From Nitrospira_G sp035457545 (GTDB lineage Bacteria > Nitrospirota > Nitrospiria > Nitrospirales > Nitrospiraceae), in NCBI GenBank assembly GCA_035457545.1, contig DATIBM010000398.1, positions 1-14,405 of the forward strand: 14,405 bases of DNA. The letters run 5' to 3'. The notes under the pieces were generated by a model. It was given only the letters and a program-made list of their open reading frames with translations. It did not search any database and was not told the DNA's origin. Position 1 is the first letter of the stretch; each line of letters starts with the position of its first letter. Positions 6,037-12,634 of the stretch are shown piece by piece. The translations under genes were made by a program, and so were the position numbers.

Positions 6037-6969
6037 TCACGCCATCAGGCGATCCACCGCATCGCACAATTCACGGACGGCACGGGCGGAGGTGTTCAGC
6101 GCCGCCCGCTCGTCGGCCGAGAGATCGAATTCGACGATCCGCTCGGCGCCGCCTTTGCCGAGTTGCACCGGCACGCCCACGATGTCCCGCAGCCCGTATT
6201 CGCCTTCGCATTTGACCGAGCAGGGCAGGATGCGTTTGTGGTCCCTCACGATGGCTTCCACCATCTCGACGGCCGAGGCCGACGGGGCATAGTACGCGCT
6301 GCCGGTCTTCAGCAAGTTGACGATCTCGGCTCCCCCGTCCTGCGTGCGTTTTACCAGGGCCTCCAGCCGGTCTTTAGGCAGCCATTCGGTAATCGGACGG
6401 CCGGCCACGGTGGTATGGCGCAGAAGCGGCACCATCGTATCGCCATGCCCCCCCAGCACGATCGCGTGGATCTCGGCGGGAGAGACGCCCAACTCCAGCG
6501 AGATGAACCGCCGGAATCGCGCCGAGTCCAGAATGCCGGCCATGCCCAGCACGCGGTGCCGCGGAAACCGGCTCACCTTCAAGGCCACGTGGACCATCGC
6601 ATCCAGCGGATTGGTCACCATAACCAGATAGGCCTGCGGCGACCGGGCGACAATCTGATCGACCACGCCTTTGACGATCCGGGCGTTGGTGGAGAGCAGT
6701 TCATCCCGGCTCATGCCGGGTTTCCTGGCAATACCGGAGGTGATGACGGCGACCGCCGATCCGTCGGTCCCCTCGTAATTATTGGCGCCGGTCACGAGCG
6801 CGTCATGGCCATAGACCGCGCCTGCCTGCATCAAATCCAGCGCTTTGCCCTGCGGCATGCCCTCGACAACATCCACCAGCACGACGTCATAGCAATTCCG
6901 TTCGGCCAACCGCTGGGCGACCGTCCCTCCGACATTGCCCGCCCCCACCACTGTGATTTTCGGTCGCAT
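6037..6969 (-). CDS. mdh: NAD-dependent malate dehydrogenase (LDH-like type)
   Basis: The 310-aa enzyme interconverts malate and oxaloacetate in the oxidative or reductive TCA cycle. It has the Rossmann motif GAGNVGG (9-15), Asp33 ending beta-2 (NAD rather than NADP preference), Asn120 in VTNPLDAM, Asp148 and Arg151 in ILDSARFR, and catalytic His175 in VLGGHGDTMVP. The active-site loop GIARKPGMSR has Arg82 where lactate dehydrogenase has Gln, so it is a malate enzyme; Arg88 is the second substrate arginine. The ATG at 6969 with GGAGAGG five bases upstream is preferred over an in-frame TTG at 6993. The gene follows the 136-aa gene and norD on the same strand, with an 88-bp gap filled by the heptad repeat. 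Co-transcription with norD is possible but unproven. Confidence 0.97.
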   Translation of the reverse strand: MRPKITVVGAGNVGGTVAQRLAERNCYDVVLVDVVEGMPQGKALDLMQAGAVYGHDALVTGANNYEGTDGSAVAVITSGIARKPGMSRDELLSTNARIVKGVVDQIVARSPQAYLVMVTNPLDAMVHVALKVSRFPRHRVLGMAGILDSARFRRFISLELGVSPAEIHAIVLGGHGDTMVPLLRHTTVAGRPITEWLPKDRLEALVKRTQDGGAEIVNLLKTGSAYYAPSASAVEMVEAIVRDHKRILPCSVKCEGEYGLRDIVGVPVQLGKGGAERIVEFDLSADERAALNTSARAVRELCDAVDRLMA

Positions 6970-6981
6970 ATGAACCTCTCC

Positions 6982-7041
6982 GTCACTCGTCAATCGTCAT
7001 AGGTGAATCGTGGTTCAGCCGGCTGACGATTCACGAGTGAC
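6982..7041. repeat. Degenerate 7-bp tandem repeat forming an 18-bp inverted repeat
   Basis: Left arm GTCACTCGTCAATCGTCA (6982-6999) and right arm TGACGATTCACGAGTGAC (7024-7041) are reverse complements with one mismatch, around a 24-nt loop. Both arms are built of heptads such as CGTCACT, CGTCAAT, CGTCATA and, on the other side, TGACGAT, TCACGAG, TGACCAT. The element ends 12 bp before the mdh start. No T-tract follows, so it is not an ordinary terminator. Confidence 0.75.
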
Positions 7042-7057
7042 CATTGACGCGTTCTTT

Positions 7058-7468
7058 TTAGTGCTGCTCGTGCTCCGTCCAGCCTGCCACCTTGAAATTG
7101 ATCGTGCACACGAAGTTCTCGCCGTCGTAAAAATTCACCTTGATCTTCTTCTTGCCGTAACGCTGCGCCAAAAATTCCTCCGGCGCGTCGATCAAGCCCT
7201 GGTAGGTCCCCGGCTCGAAAGTGCCCAATTCGACAAACGTGACGATCATTCCGCTCTTCACTTCCTGAAGGATCTTGGCCCAACAGCGCGGATAGACTTC
7301 CCAAAATTTGGCGTCGATCTCCTCGCGGGTCGGCTCGCGCCGCTCCTCCCCGGGCTTCACATCGCGGTTCGCGAACTTGGCCAGACGGCGGACATAGGGA
7401 TACTGCTGGCCGGTGAAGAGCTTATAGACCCATTGGGGCACATCCCGCTTGGTTGCGTCAGCCGTCAT
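7058..7468 (-). CDS. Hypothetical protein, 136 aa, between norD and mdh
   Basis: I do not recognise this family. The protein is soluble, with no signal peptide or membrane segment, and charged. The N-terminal half has a basic/aromatic patch (PQWVYKLFTGQQYPYVRRLAKF, about 11-32) and a Glu/Arg-rich helix (EERREPTREEIDAKFWEVYP). The C-terminal half looks beta-rich (MIVTFVELGTFEPGTYQGL, KIKVNFYDGENFVCTINFKV). Cys62 and Cys120 are the only cysteines, and the tail ends in the His-containing sequence EHEQH. Coding is supported by its position in a one-strand gene run, 55 bp after norD, and by lack of a better frame. The ribosome binding site before the ATG at 7468 is weak. Its location suggests an accessory role with NorD or in metabolism near malate dehydrogenase, but no function can be assigned. 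Confidence 0.75.
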   Translation of the reverse strand: MTADATKRDVPQWVYKLFTGQQYPYVRRLAKFANRDVKPGEERREPTREEIDAKFWEVYPRCWAKILQEVKSGMIVTFVELGTFEPGTYQGLIDAPEEFLAQRYGKKKIKVNFYDGENFVCTINFKVAGWTEHEQH

Positions 7469-7523
7469 CTGGTCACAAGCCCTGTGTCTGTCATCGGCGC
7501 AGAGTCCATTCTCCGAACGTCCC

Positions 7524-10500
7524 TCATGCCGTCAAACGGTGATACACCCGCGGCAACCGTTCCGGCAAGCCCTTGACATCGTCAATGACGACATAGCGCA
7601 CGTCACCGTACATGCGGCGCAGATACCCCTCCGCTTCCCGGTCCACTGTGATGCAGAAGGGCACGATCCCCTTGGCAGCCGCTTCGCGAAGCGCCATCTT
7701 CGTATCCTCAATCGCATAGTCCCCGGCATAGTGGTCGTCCAGCGGCCGCCCATCGCTGATCAGCACGAGCAATTGCACCCGCGCGCCGGTGGCCGTGAGC
7801 TTGGCCGCCGCATGCCGGATCGCCGCTCCGTCACGGTTCTGGTGCATCGGCTGCACCGCCCCGATGCGGCCGGCGATCCGGGACCGGCTCTCTTCCTCAA
7901 AGTCCTTGAGCACCACAAACTCCACGTCCTGCCTGCCCCGTCCGGAGAATCCATAGAGCGCGTATTGATCGCCGATAGCCTCCAGCGCCTCGCAGAGCAA
8001 GACCAGCCCGGCCTTCTCGACATCAATGACCCGGCGTCCTTCCTCCGCGATCTGCCGGCCGGTCGAGCCACTAAGATCCACGAGGAAGGCCACCGCGACG
8101 CTACGGTCCCGCCGATCGCGCCGGATGTACAGGCGATCCGACGGGTCCGTGCCAGCCGCAAGATCGGCGCGCAGGGCAACGGCAGCGTCCAAATCTACAT
8201 CATCGCCATGGCTCTGCCCCCGAACCTGGCGGAGCGCCGGCGGACGGATGCCCTCGAAATACCTCCGCAGCACGCGAATGGCCGCCCCATGTTCGTTCAA
8301 GACCGCTTCGACAAAATCCGCGTCTTCCGAGGTCTGCCGTTGCTCCCGCACGCGGCACCATCGCGCACGATAATCCCGGATCGTGCCGTCCCATTCATCG
8401 TACTGATAGGTTCCGGCCCCGTCCGCTGCCGGCTCCCAGCGGGGCCGCCGCCGATCTTCAAGGGCAACCAGTTCATCGGACGAGCGATCGGGCGCCGCCT
8501 GTCGGCCCGACAGATCCTGTTTGCTCTGTGTCCCCTCGCGAACCCGGCCTTCGGCTGAGCGCCGGCTTGCGGTTCCGGCCTCACGTCCTGCCGCCTCACC
8601 CTCCTGCGGCACAAGCTGGGCGCCTTTGCTCGACTCATCCGCTTGCTGCCCCCCCGCGCCGATGAATTCCGGCTGCATCCCGCCGCGATAGTGCCAATTG
8701 TCGATCGGTCGGTAGGTCTCGGTGAGGACTTCAGAGGCTTGGGGTCCTCCAACCATCTGCTCTGTGGAATTTTCCTGCGAACGATTCTCCGGAGCTTCGC
8801 TCGACGGCGAGGCAGCCGCGCTTAGGAGCTCGTCCATCTTCACATAGACCTGGTCGATGATTCGGAGGACATCGGCGGCCGTCACCTGCTCCGCCAATAC
8901 CGACCGGCCGAGCGCCCAACAGGCCGCCACAGCCTCCTGAATCGCGTCAGGGATCGTGGCGTCGGGCAACCCGCTGGAGGCGAGCAAGAGGGCGTCGAGC
9001 ACCAGCTCTCGCACCGACATGCCATGCGTCAGCGAGCGCAGGGACAGCGCCGCCTTGCCCGCCGCATCAAGATCCGTCCGCAGGCCTGGATACTCGGCGC
9101 GCAGTCTCGCTTCAACCCGGGCATCTTCAAAAATGGTCCACAGGTCCCGGATGACGCCAGGTTGAGGATACAGGGCGAAGAAATCGGCTAGCGTGTGCGG
9201 GGTTGACTTCGCGATCTGCGGCGACCGGCCGTACCGGGCCGCGACGGTCTCGACCAACTCGCCCAGTTCCGCCAAGTCCAGGTCATAGGTGCCGAACTCG
9301 AGATGGCCGGCTTCATGCGCGACCATGACCACGTAAGCTCGCCGGTTGGCCTCCCGATCCGCCTCGCGGCGCATCACCGGAGGCACCAAGATGGTTCGGC
9401 CGTCAGGGCTGACCGTCGCGCGGGCGCGTGGCTTTCCGGGCTGCCCTCCGCCGCTCGGCCGGGCCGCCTCATCCGGCAACGGCTCGACCCTCACGGGCTT
9501 GCCACAGAGCGCCTGTGCGAACAGCGTGAGTGAGCGCGCGACCTGACGGAGCGGCATCCCATTCTGGGCTTCCTCCAATGCCGCCAAGGCCTTGCTGGTC
9601 TCCAATGCGAAGTAGGCCCTGGCCCCTTCCACGCCGTAGGCCAATACCTCCATGCCGCTCTTGAACCAGTCTTCGAACACCTTCCAGGCACGGTTGTCCG
9701 CTCCAATCAACCCAGCCAGGCTTGCGCAGCGGCGCAGATAAGCCTGTGCGACGGTCGCATCCCGCTCCGCAACCAACAGGCCGTACTGCAACATGCGGGG
9801 CTGCCACTCGATCGGAATCTGTTGCAACAATGCCGGGGCTTCGGCCAAGACCTCCACCGCCAATTGTGGGTCCTGCTCGGCCAGCGTGCCGGCCAGCCGG
9901 ACGGCGAGCTGTCGGGCGGTCGCCGCAGGAATCTCTTCCAAGAGCGTCGGGGTCGTGCGGAAGAACTCCAAGGTCGCCATGTAATCGGGCTTGCCGAACT
10001 GATTGACCGTCATCAGCTTGAGGCCCAGGCCGGTCCAGCTCCGCAGGTCTTCCACCCCCATGACCTTGGCGATCTTCGGACTCTCCCGGAAAAACTCGCC
10101 GCCGAGCACATAGTTCACGTCGCTCAGCTCAAGCCCGTGATCGACCCATTTCACCATCTGTTCATGAGGCAACAGCCCCACCAATTCCGGCGCCACCCGC
10201 AGGAACTCGAGCGTCATGCCGGGATCTCGTTCGGCCAACTCCAAGCCCATCGTCAGCACACGCACGCGAGCCTCTGGGGACGAGATCAATCCCAAGAGCA
10301 AGGGACTCTCCTTGGCATACTTGAGCGCCGAAGCGCCGGAAGACTCGGCCATCCCGACCGCGAGATCGAGCCAGGGGCCAAGATCATCCAGCCCTGCGCG
10401 GCGGTGCAGTTCGGGCAAGGCCTCGATCACCGCACGGGCCGCCTTAGGAGACAGGTCCTCCAATTCCTGGACCAAGGCCGTGACGGCCGGCACCGACCCC

Positions 10501-10604
10501 AACCGCTCGATCTCAGCCATGAGCGGGGCGACATGCGAATCATTCAGGCAGGATGCCAGGTGTCGCGTCAGCCGCTCTCGCAATGAGCCTCCTGAAAAAG
10601 CCAT
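7524..10604 (-). CDS. norD: NorD/CbbO-type VWA-domain metalloenzyme activation protein, extended form
   Basis: This 1026-aa protein has three regions. Residues 1 to about 350 are an all-helical repeat domain: units near 131-160, 165-197, 208-245, 248-282 and 284-317 share a leucine-rich helix, a P-x-L-L-x-x-I-P turn and a second helix. Residues 400-600 hold HEAGH (430-434, an HExxH zinc-type motif) and the downstream FEDARVEARLRAEYPG block (492-507) typical of NorD/CobT-like proteins. After a low-complexity linker (595-710) comes a VWA domain with an intact MIDAS: DLSGS (843-847), Asp925 and Asp951. Family knowledge: NorD/CbbO works with a NorQ/CbbQ AAA+ ATPase to insert metal into or remodel client enzymes; norQ lies at 12635. 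Classical NorD is much shorter (about 600-650 aa). The ATG at 10604 has GGAG 11 bp upstream and a strong promoter. Confidence 0.88.
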   Translation of the reverse strand: MAFSGGSLRERLTRHLASCLNDSHVAPLMAEIERLGSVPAVTALVQELEDLSPKAARAVIEALPELHRRAGLDDLGPWLDLAVGMAESSGASALKYAKESPLLLGLISSPEARVRVLTMGLELAERDPGMTLEFLRVAPELVGLLPHEQMVKWVDHGLELSDVNYVLGGEFFRESPKIAKVMGVEDLRSWTGLGLKLMTVNQFGKPDYMATLEFFRTTPTLLEEIPAATARQLAVRLAGTLAEQDPQLAVEVLAEAPALLQQIPIEWQPRMLQYGLLVAERDATVAQAYLRRCASLAGLIGADNRAWKVFEDWFKSGMEVLAYGVEGARAYFALETSKALAALEEAQNGMPLRQVARSLTLFAQALCGKPVRVEPLPDEAARPSGGGQPGKPRARATVSPDGRTILVPPVMRREADREANRRAYVVMVAHEAGHLEFGTYDLDLAELGELVETVAARYGRSPQIAKSTPHTLADFFALYPQPGVIRDLWTIFEDARVEARLRAEYPGLRTDLDAAGKAALSLRSLTHGMSVRELVLDALLLASSGLPDATIPDAIQEAVAACWALGRSVLAEQVTAADVLRIIDQVYVKMDELLSAAASPSSEAPENRSQENSTEQMVGGPQASEVLTETYRPIDNWHYRGGMQPEFIGAGGQQADESSKGAQLVPQEGEAAGREAGTASRRSAEGRVREGTQSKQDLSGRQAAPDRSSDELVALEDRRRPRWEPAADGAGTYQYDEWDGTIRDYRARWCRVREQRQTSEDADFVEAVLNEHGAAIRVLRRYFEGIRPPALRQVRGQSHGDDVDLDAAVALRADLAAGTDPSDRLYIRRDRRDRSVAVAFLVDLSGSTGRQIAEEGRRVIDVEKAGLVLLCEALEAIGDQYALYGFSGRGRQDVEFVVLKDFEEESRSRIAGRIGAVQPMHQNRDGAAIRHAAAKLTATGARVQLLVLISDGRPLDDHYAGDYAIEDTKMALREAAAKGIVPFCITVDREAEGYLRRMYGDVRYVVIDDVKGLPERLPRVYHRLTA

Positions 10605-10657
10605 CTAGCGTGGTTCTCCGTGCTCCTGTGGTCCTGCGCCGGGAGGTAAAGGAGCCG

Positions 10658-10686
10658 ATTGTAAAGGAGGGCATTTCGCTTGTAAA
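10658..10686 (-). promoter_or_regulatory. Sigma70-type promoter of norD, with a direct repeat at the start region
   Basis: On the minus strand TTTACA (10681-10686) and TACAAT (10658-10663) are exactly 17 bp apart, each with five of six consensus bases. The predicted start near 10651 leaves about 47 nt of leader. GTAAAGGAG occurs twice on the plus strand (10646-10654 and 10661-10669), 15 bp apart, covering the -10 and start region; this may be an operator or chance. A weaker plus-strand pair (TTGTAA/TGTAAA, 16 bp) overlaps and could serve the divergent reductase gene. Confidence 0.55.
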
Positions 10687-10741
10687 CTGCGAGGATCGCG
10701 TCGCACGACACCGTGACGCATCAACGAAGAGGCCTCTGACC

Positions 10742-11173
10742 ATGGCAGAACCGACCCAAGCCAGTCTCGACAAGATGTGGAAGTTCGCGAAGGGCTTCGC
10801 GGAGAAGAGCGGGACGACCTTTCACCCGACGCCGGCCGTCACGGAAGCCGTCATCAAGGGCCTGGCGGCCCATGTGGACGAGCTCGGCAAGCCGCTCTGT
10901 CCCTGCAACTTCTATCAGGACAAGCAGGCCGAGGCGAAGCTCCGGCGCTGGATCTGCGCCTGCGACGAAATGCAGATCTACAAATACTGCCACTGCCTCC
11001 TGTTCGTGAACGAAGAGGGCATGCCGATCACGGAGTACCTGCCGGAAGATCACGAAGGACGCCAGGTCTATGGGCTGATCCCCGACCCGACTCCCACTAG
11101 AGGCCGCGCGCTGAAACACAAGGCCGCAGAAGCAGCAGCCACTCCAGTAGCCAGAGAAGAGTCAGGCAAGTAG
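10742..11173 (+). CDS. Ferredoxin-thioredoxin reductase catalytic (beta) chain
   Basis: The 143-aa protein carries the complete cysteine array of FTR catalytic subunits: CPC at 53-55, 16 residues, CAC at 72-74, 8 residues, CHC at 83-85. This is the CPC-x16-CPC-x8-CHC signature with Ala73 in place of proline. Family knowledge: the chain holds a 4Fe-4S cluster beside a redox disulfide and passes electrons from ferredoxin to thioredoxin. The catalytic domain ends near residue 118 (YGLIPDPTP); the Ala/Lys/Glu-rich tail is extra. The start at 10742 has AGAGG upstream, inside a 10-bp palindrome (AGAGGCCTCT, 10728-10737). An earlier in-frame start at 10553 would run into norD and is rejected. No variable (alpha) subunit gene is adjacent. 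It is divergent from norD and could accept electrons from a ferredoxin such as the one at 3474. Confidence 0.92.
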   Translation: MAEPTQASLDKMWKFAKGFAEKSGTTFHPTPAVTEAVIKGLAAHVDELGKPLCPCNFYQDKQAEAKLRRWICACDEMQIYKYCHCLLFVNEEGMPITEYLPEDHEGRQVYGLIPDPTPTRGRALKHKAAEAAATPVAREESGK

Positions 11174-11227
11174 CATTCCTTTTGCTCCCCGTTGGTGCTC
11201 CCCTGTCAGGGCACCCATACTGGTCCC

Positions 11228-11247
11228 ACTGCGGCCGTCGAACGAGC
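11228..11247. repeat. 20-bp direct repeat, copy 1
   Basis: This copy matches 11362-11381 with one mismatch (A versus G at position 15 of the unit; core ACTGCGGCCGTCGA). Weaker similarity (ACTTCT) continues to the right of both copies. Confidence 0.6.
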
Positions 11248-11357
11248 CCCTTACTTCTTGGCAGGGTGCTGGGGGAGTTTCAACCGCGCGCGTTCGCCGA
11301 GCACCGCCCACCATACATCTTCCCACGACTTTCACTCAGCGGGGCAGCCGTGGTGGT

Positions 11358-11381
11358 CTCGACTGCGGCCGTCGAGCGAGC
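11358..11381. repeat. 20-bp direct repeat, copy 2, with hairpin
   Basis: The second copy of the core ACTGCGGCCGTCGA lies 134 bp from the first. Here it is embedded in a 6-bp inverted repeat, CTCGAC (11358-11363) and GTCGAG (11371-11376) with a 7-nt loop, that copy 1 lacks. Confidence 0.6.
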
Positions 11382-11442
11382 GACTTCTGAGGCGCGGGCT
11401 CCGGGAGCACCCGAGACCATCACGGTCTGGCCCGCCCTCAAT

Positions 11443-11820
11443 TCACTGCCAACCAGACACTTCATACCCTTTTTCCGCGAGGCAACGATTCACGATATTG
11501 ACATAGGCCTGGTTGGGCCTGGACGAGCCGAACATCCATCCGAACAGCCCGCTGAAGAGGCCCCAGACGAACCCGGACACGGCGCCCACCAATGCCCCGA
11601 TGCCTGGATCGCCGCTGATCGCGCCGCCCACGGCTCCGCCCGCCGCTCCGGCCCCGGCGCCAATCACCGCGCCGCTCCCCTCCTCTGCTCCGGCCTTCTC
11701 GGCAACTTCGCGACAGTCCTGAACGTCCCTTTCCGCCGCCTCTTCCCCCACCGACTTCAAATGGCCGTTCGGATAGAGAATCGGTTTCGGTCCGGAACAG
11801 CCGAGCAAACTGCTGAGCAA
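11443..11820 (-). CDS. Glycine-zipper family lipoprotein; N-terminus disrupted by an apparent 1-base frameshift (true start probably 11878)
   Basis: The intact frame from a TTG at 11820 encodes 125 aa. It has a lipobox-like LLGC at residues 5-8, a Glu/Ala-rich helix, a glycine-zipper stretch (about 49-95, rich in GAGAG, GGAVGG and GALVGA), a hydrophobic FVWGLFSGLFGWMFG segment, and a C-terminal CLAEKGYEVSGWQ end. Similar ends are common on small envelope proteins with glycine zippers. The frame has too little signal peptide before the lipobox. An ATG at 11878 overlaps the stop of the DUF167 gene as ATGA and opens MNHPAHPWVRGVSS in another frame. Removing one base from the C4 run at 11835-11838 (minus strand) joins it to LCLCSLLSSLLGC, giving a normal 144-aa lipoprotein precursor. 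The frameshift may be an assembly error or a real lesion. Function is probably envelope-associated. Confidence 0.75.
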   Translation of the reverse strand: MLSSLLGCSGPKPILYPNGHLKSVGEEAAERDVQDCREVAEKAGAEEGSGAVIGAGAGAAGGAVGGAISGDPGIGALVGAVSGFVWGLFSGLFGWMFGSSRPNQAYVNIVNRCLAEKGYEVSGWQ

Positions 11821-11874
11821 CGAGCAGAGGCAGAGGGGAACTCACCCCTCGAACCCACGGATGCGCGGGATGGT

Positions 11875-12168
11875 TCATCGTCGCAACTTCTCAACCACCG
11901 ATCGAGCCGACAGGCCCTTGAGCAGAATCTGCTTGCGCCTCGCTGTAGATCCGGAGCGGATCTCGACCGAACCGCTCGGGATTCCGCAGGTCTCGGCCAA
12001 AAACCGAATCAGCGCCTCGTTGGCCGCGCCCTCCACCGGCGGCGCTGCAACCCGCACCTTGAGGGCATCCCCATAGGGCCCCACGCACTCGGTGCGCGCC
12101 GCCTTCGGCTGCACGTGGACCGTCAGCACCGCTCCACGGGCGCTGTCGCAGATGAATTCCTTGTTCAT
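11875..12168 (-). CDS. DUF167 / YggU family protein
   Basis: The 97-aa protein has the YggU signature across its length: VHVQPKAARTE, GDALKVRVAAPPVEGAANEA and a C-terminal KQILLKGLS. YggU is a small cytoplasmic alpha/beta protein of unknown biochemical role. The start is the ATG at 12168 (MNKEFICDS); the open frame continues upstream but that part overlaps the lipoprotein gene in another frame and has no family similarity. No clear Shine-Dalgarno precedes it; it lies 20 bp after the lipoprotein stop, so translation coupling is likely. Its stop overlaps the probable ATG of the glycine-zipper gene by four bases. Confidence 0.88.
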   Translation of the reverse strand: MNKEFICDSARGAVLTVHVQPKAARTECVGPYGDALKVRVAAPPVEGAANEALIRFLAETCGIPSGSVEIRSGSTARRKQILLKGLSARSVVEKLRR

Positions 12169-12188
12169 TGGGGGGGTGGAGTCGGGGG

Positions 12189-12617
12189 CTAGAGGAGACG
12201 CACGGTCTCGCGAAGTTCCTGGAGGCGCTTGACAAATAAATCCAGATGGGCGACCCGCATCCCCTGGTCGTGTCGCTGCTTCCACAGGCGCTTGAAGACG
12301 GCCCAGAGTTCCTGTTTCAGCGTCACCGCCTTGGCATAGGTGATCGTCTTGGCCTGTTGCTCGGTCACGCCGCAGAAGGCCTGGTCCAGGGCATGGACCT
12401 GATTGTGGAGATCGTCCAAGGCCGCCTGGTAGGTGGCGGGATCCAGCGCGGCCTTGGAACTGGCTTCGAGCATCGTCGTGAGATTCTCGATCGTCTGGAC
12501 GCCGGTCGTCCCCTTGGCCTGGGTCAGGTAGTGGTCGGCTTTGGGATAGAAGAGATAGCTGCACCCGGAGAGGCTCAGTGCGAGGACGGCGGCGATGACA
12601 TAACTCATACGGCGCAT
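12189..12617 (-). CDS. Putative lipoprotein, 142 aa, in the norQ operon
   Basis: The N-terminus MRRMSYVIAAVLALSLSGC is a lipoprotein signal peptide: basic start, hydrophobic core and lipobox LSGC with Cys19 as the acylated residue. The mature part is largely helical and polar (Gln-, Ala- and Lys-rich), with one further cysteine in AFCGVTEQQ and a C-terminal RVAHLDLFVKRLQELRE helix that may form a coiled coil. I do not recognise the family. The start at 12617 is fixed by GGAGG five bases upstream. It begins 17 bp after the norQ stop, so it is almost certainly co-transcribed with that gene. An envelope-anchored partner of the NorQ/NorD system or an unrelated passenger are both possible. Confidence 0.82.
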   Translation of the reverse strand: MRRMSYVIAAVLALSLSGCSYLFYPKADHYLTQAKGTTGVQTIENLTTMLEASSKAALDPATYQAALDDLHNQVHALDQAFCGVTEQQAKTITYAKAVTLKQELWAVFKRLWKQRHDQGMRVAHLDLFVKRLQELRETVRLL

Positions 12618-12634
12618 GGCGGCCTCCGTTGGTC

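Larger units (their letters stand above)
11174..11442. other. Gene-free stretch with repeats between the FTR gene and the glycine-zipper gene
   Basis: This is a 269-bp convergent intergenic region. Short open frames cross it but none has a supported start, a recognisable product or family features. Its visible content is the 20-bp direct repeat listed separately. No T-tailed hairpin was found for the FTR transcript. Confidence 0.6.

Noticed and set aside
5147..6292. A 381-codon plus-strand open frame
   Set aside because: It runs antisense through the PuuD-like gene and into mdh. Its translation is low-complexity Arg/His/Pro-rich and it lacks a ribosome binding site.
6970..6993. TTG start giving malate dehydrogenase eight extra residues
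   Set aside because: The ATG at 6969 has a GGAGAGG site at good distance and gives the standard N-terminus just before the Rossmann motif.
7449..8558. A 369-codon plus-strand open frame opposite the norD VWA region
   Set aside because: The minus strand encodes an intact VWA/MIDAS domain here; the plus frame is a shadow.
11280..11465. A 61-codon minus-strand open frame overlapping the end of the glycine-zipper gene
   Set aside because: It has no ribosome binding site or recognisable product and includes the repeated 20-mer, so it is more likely non-coding.
12169..12564. N-terminal extension of the DUF167 gene upstream of 12168
   Set aside because: It overlaps a well-supported lipoprotein gene in another frame, and DUF167 similarity begins only after the ATG at 12168.
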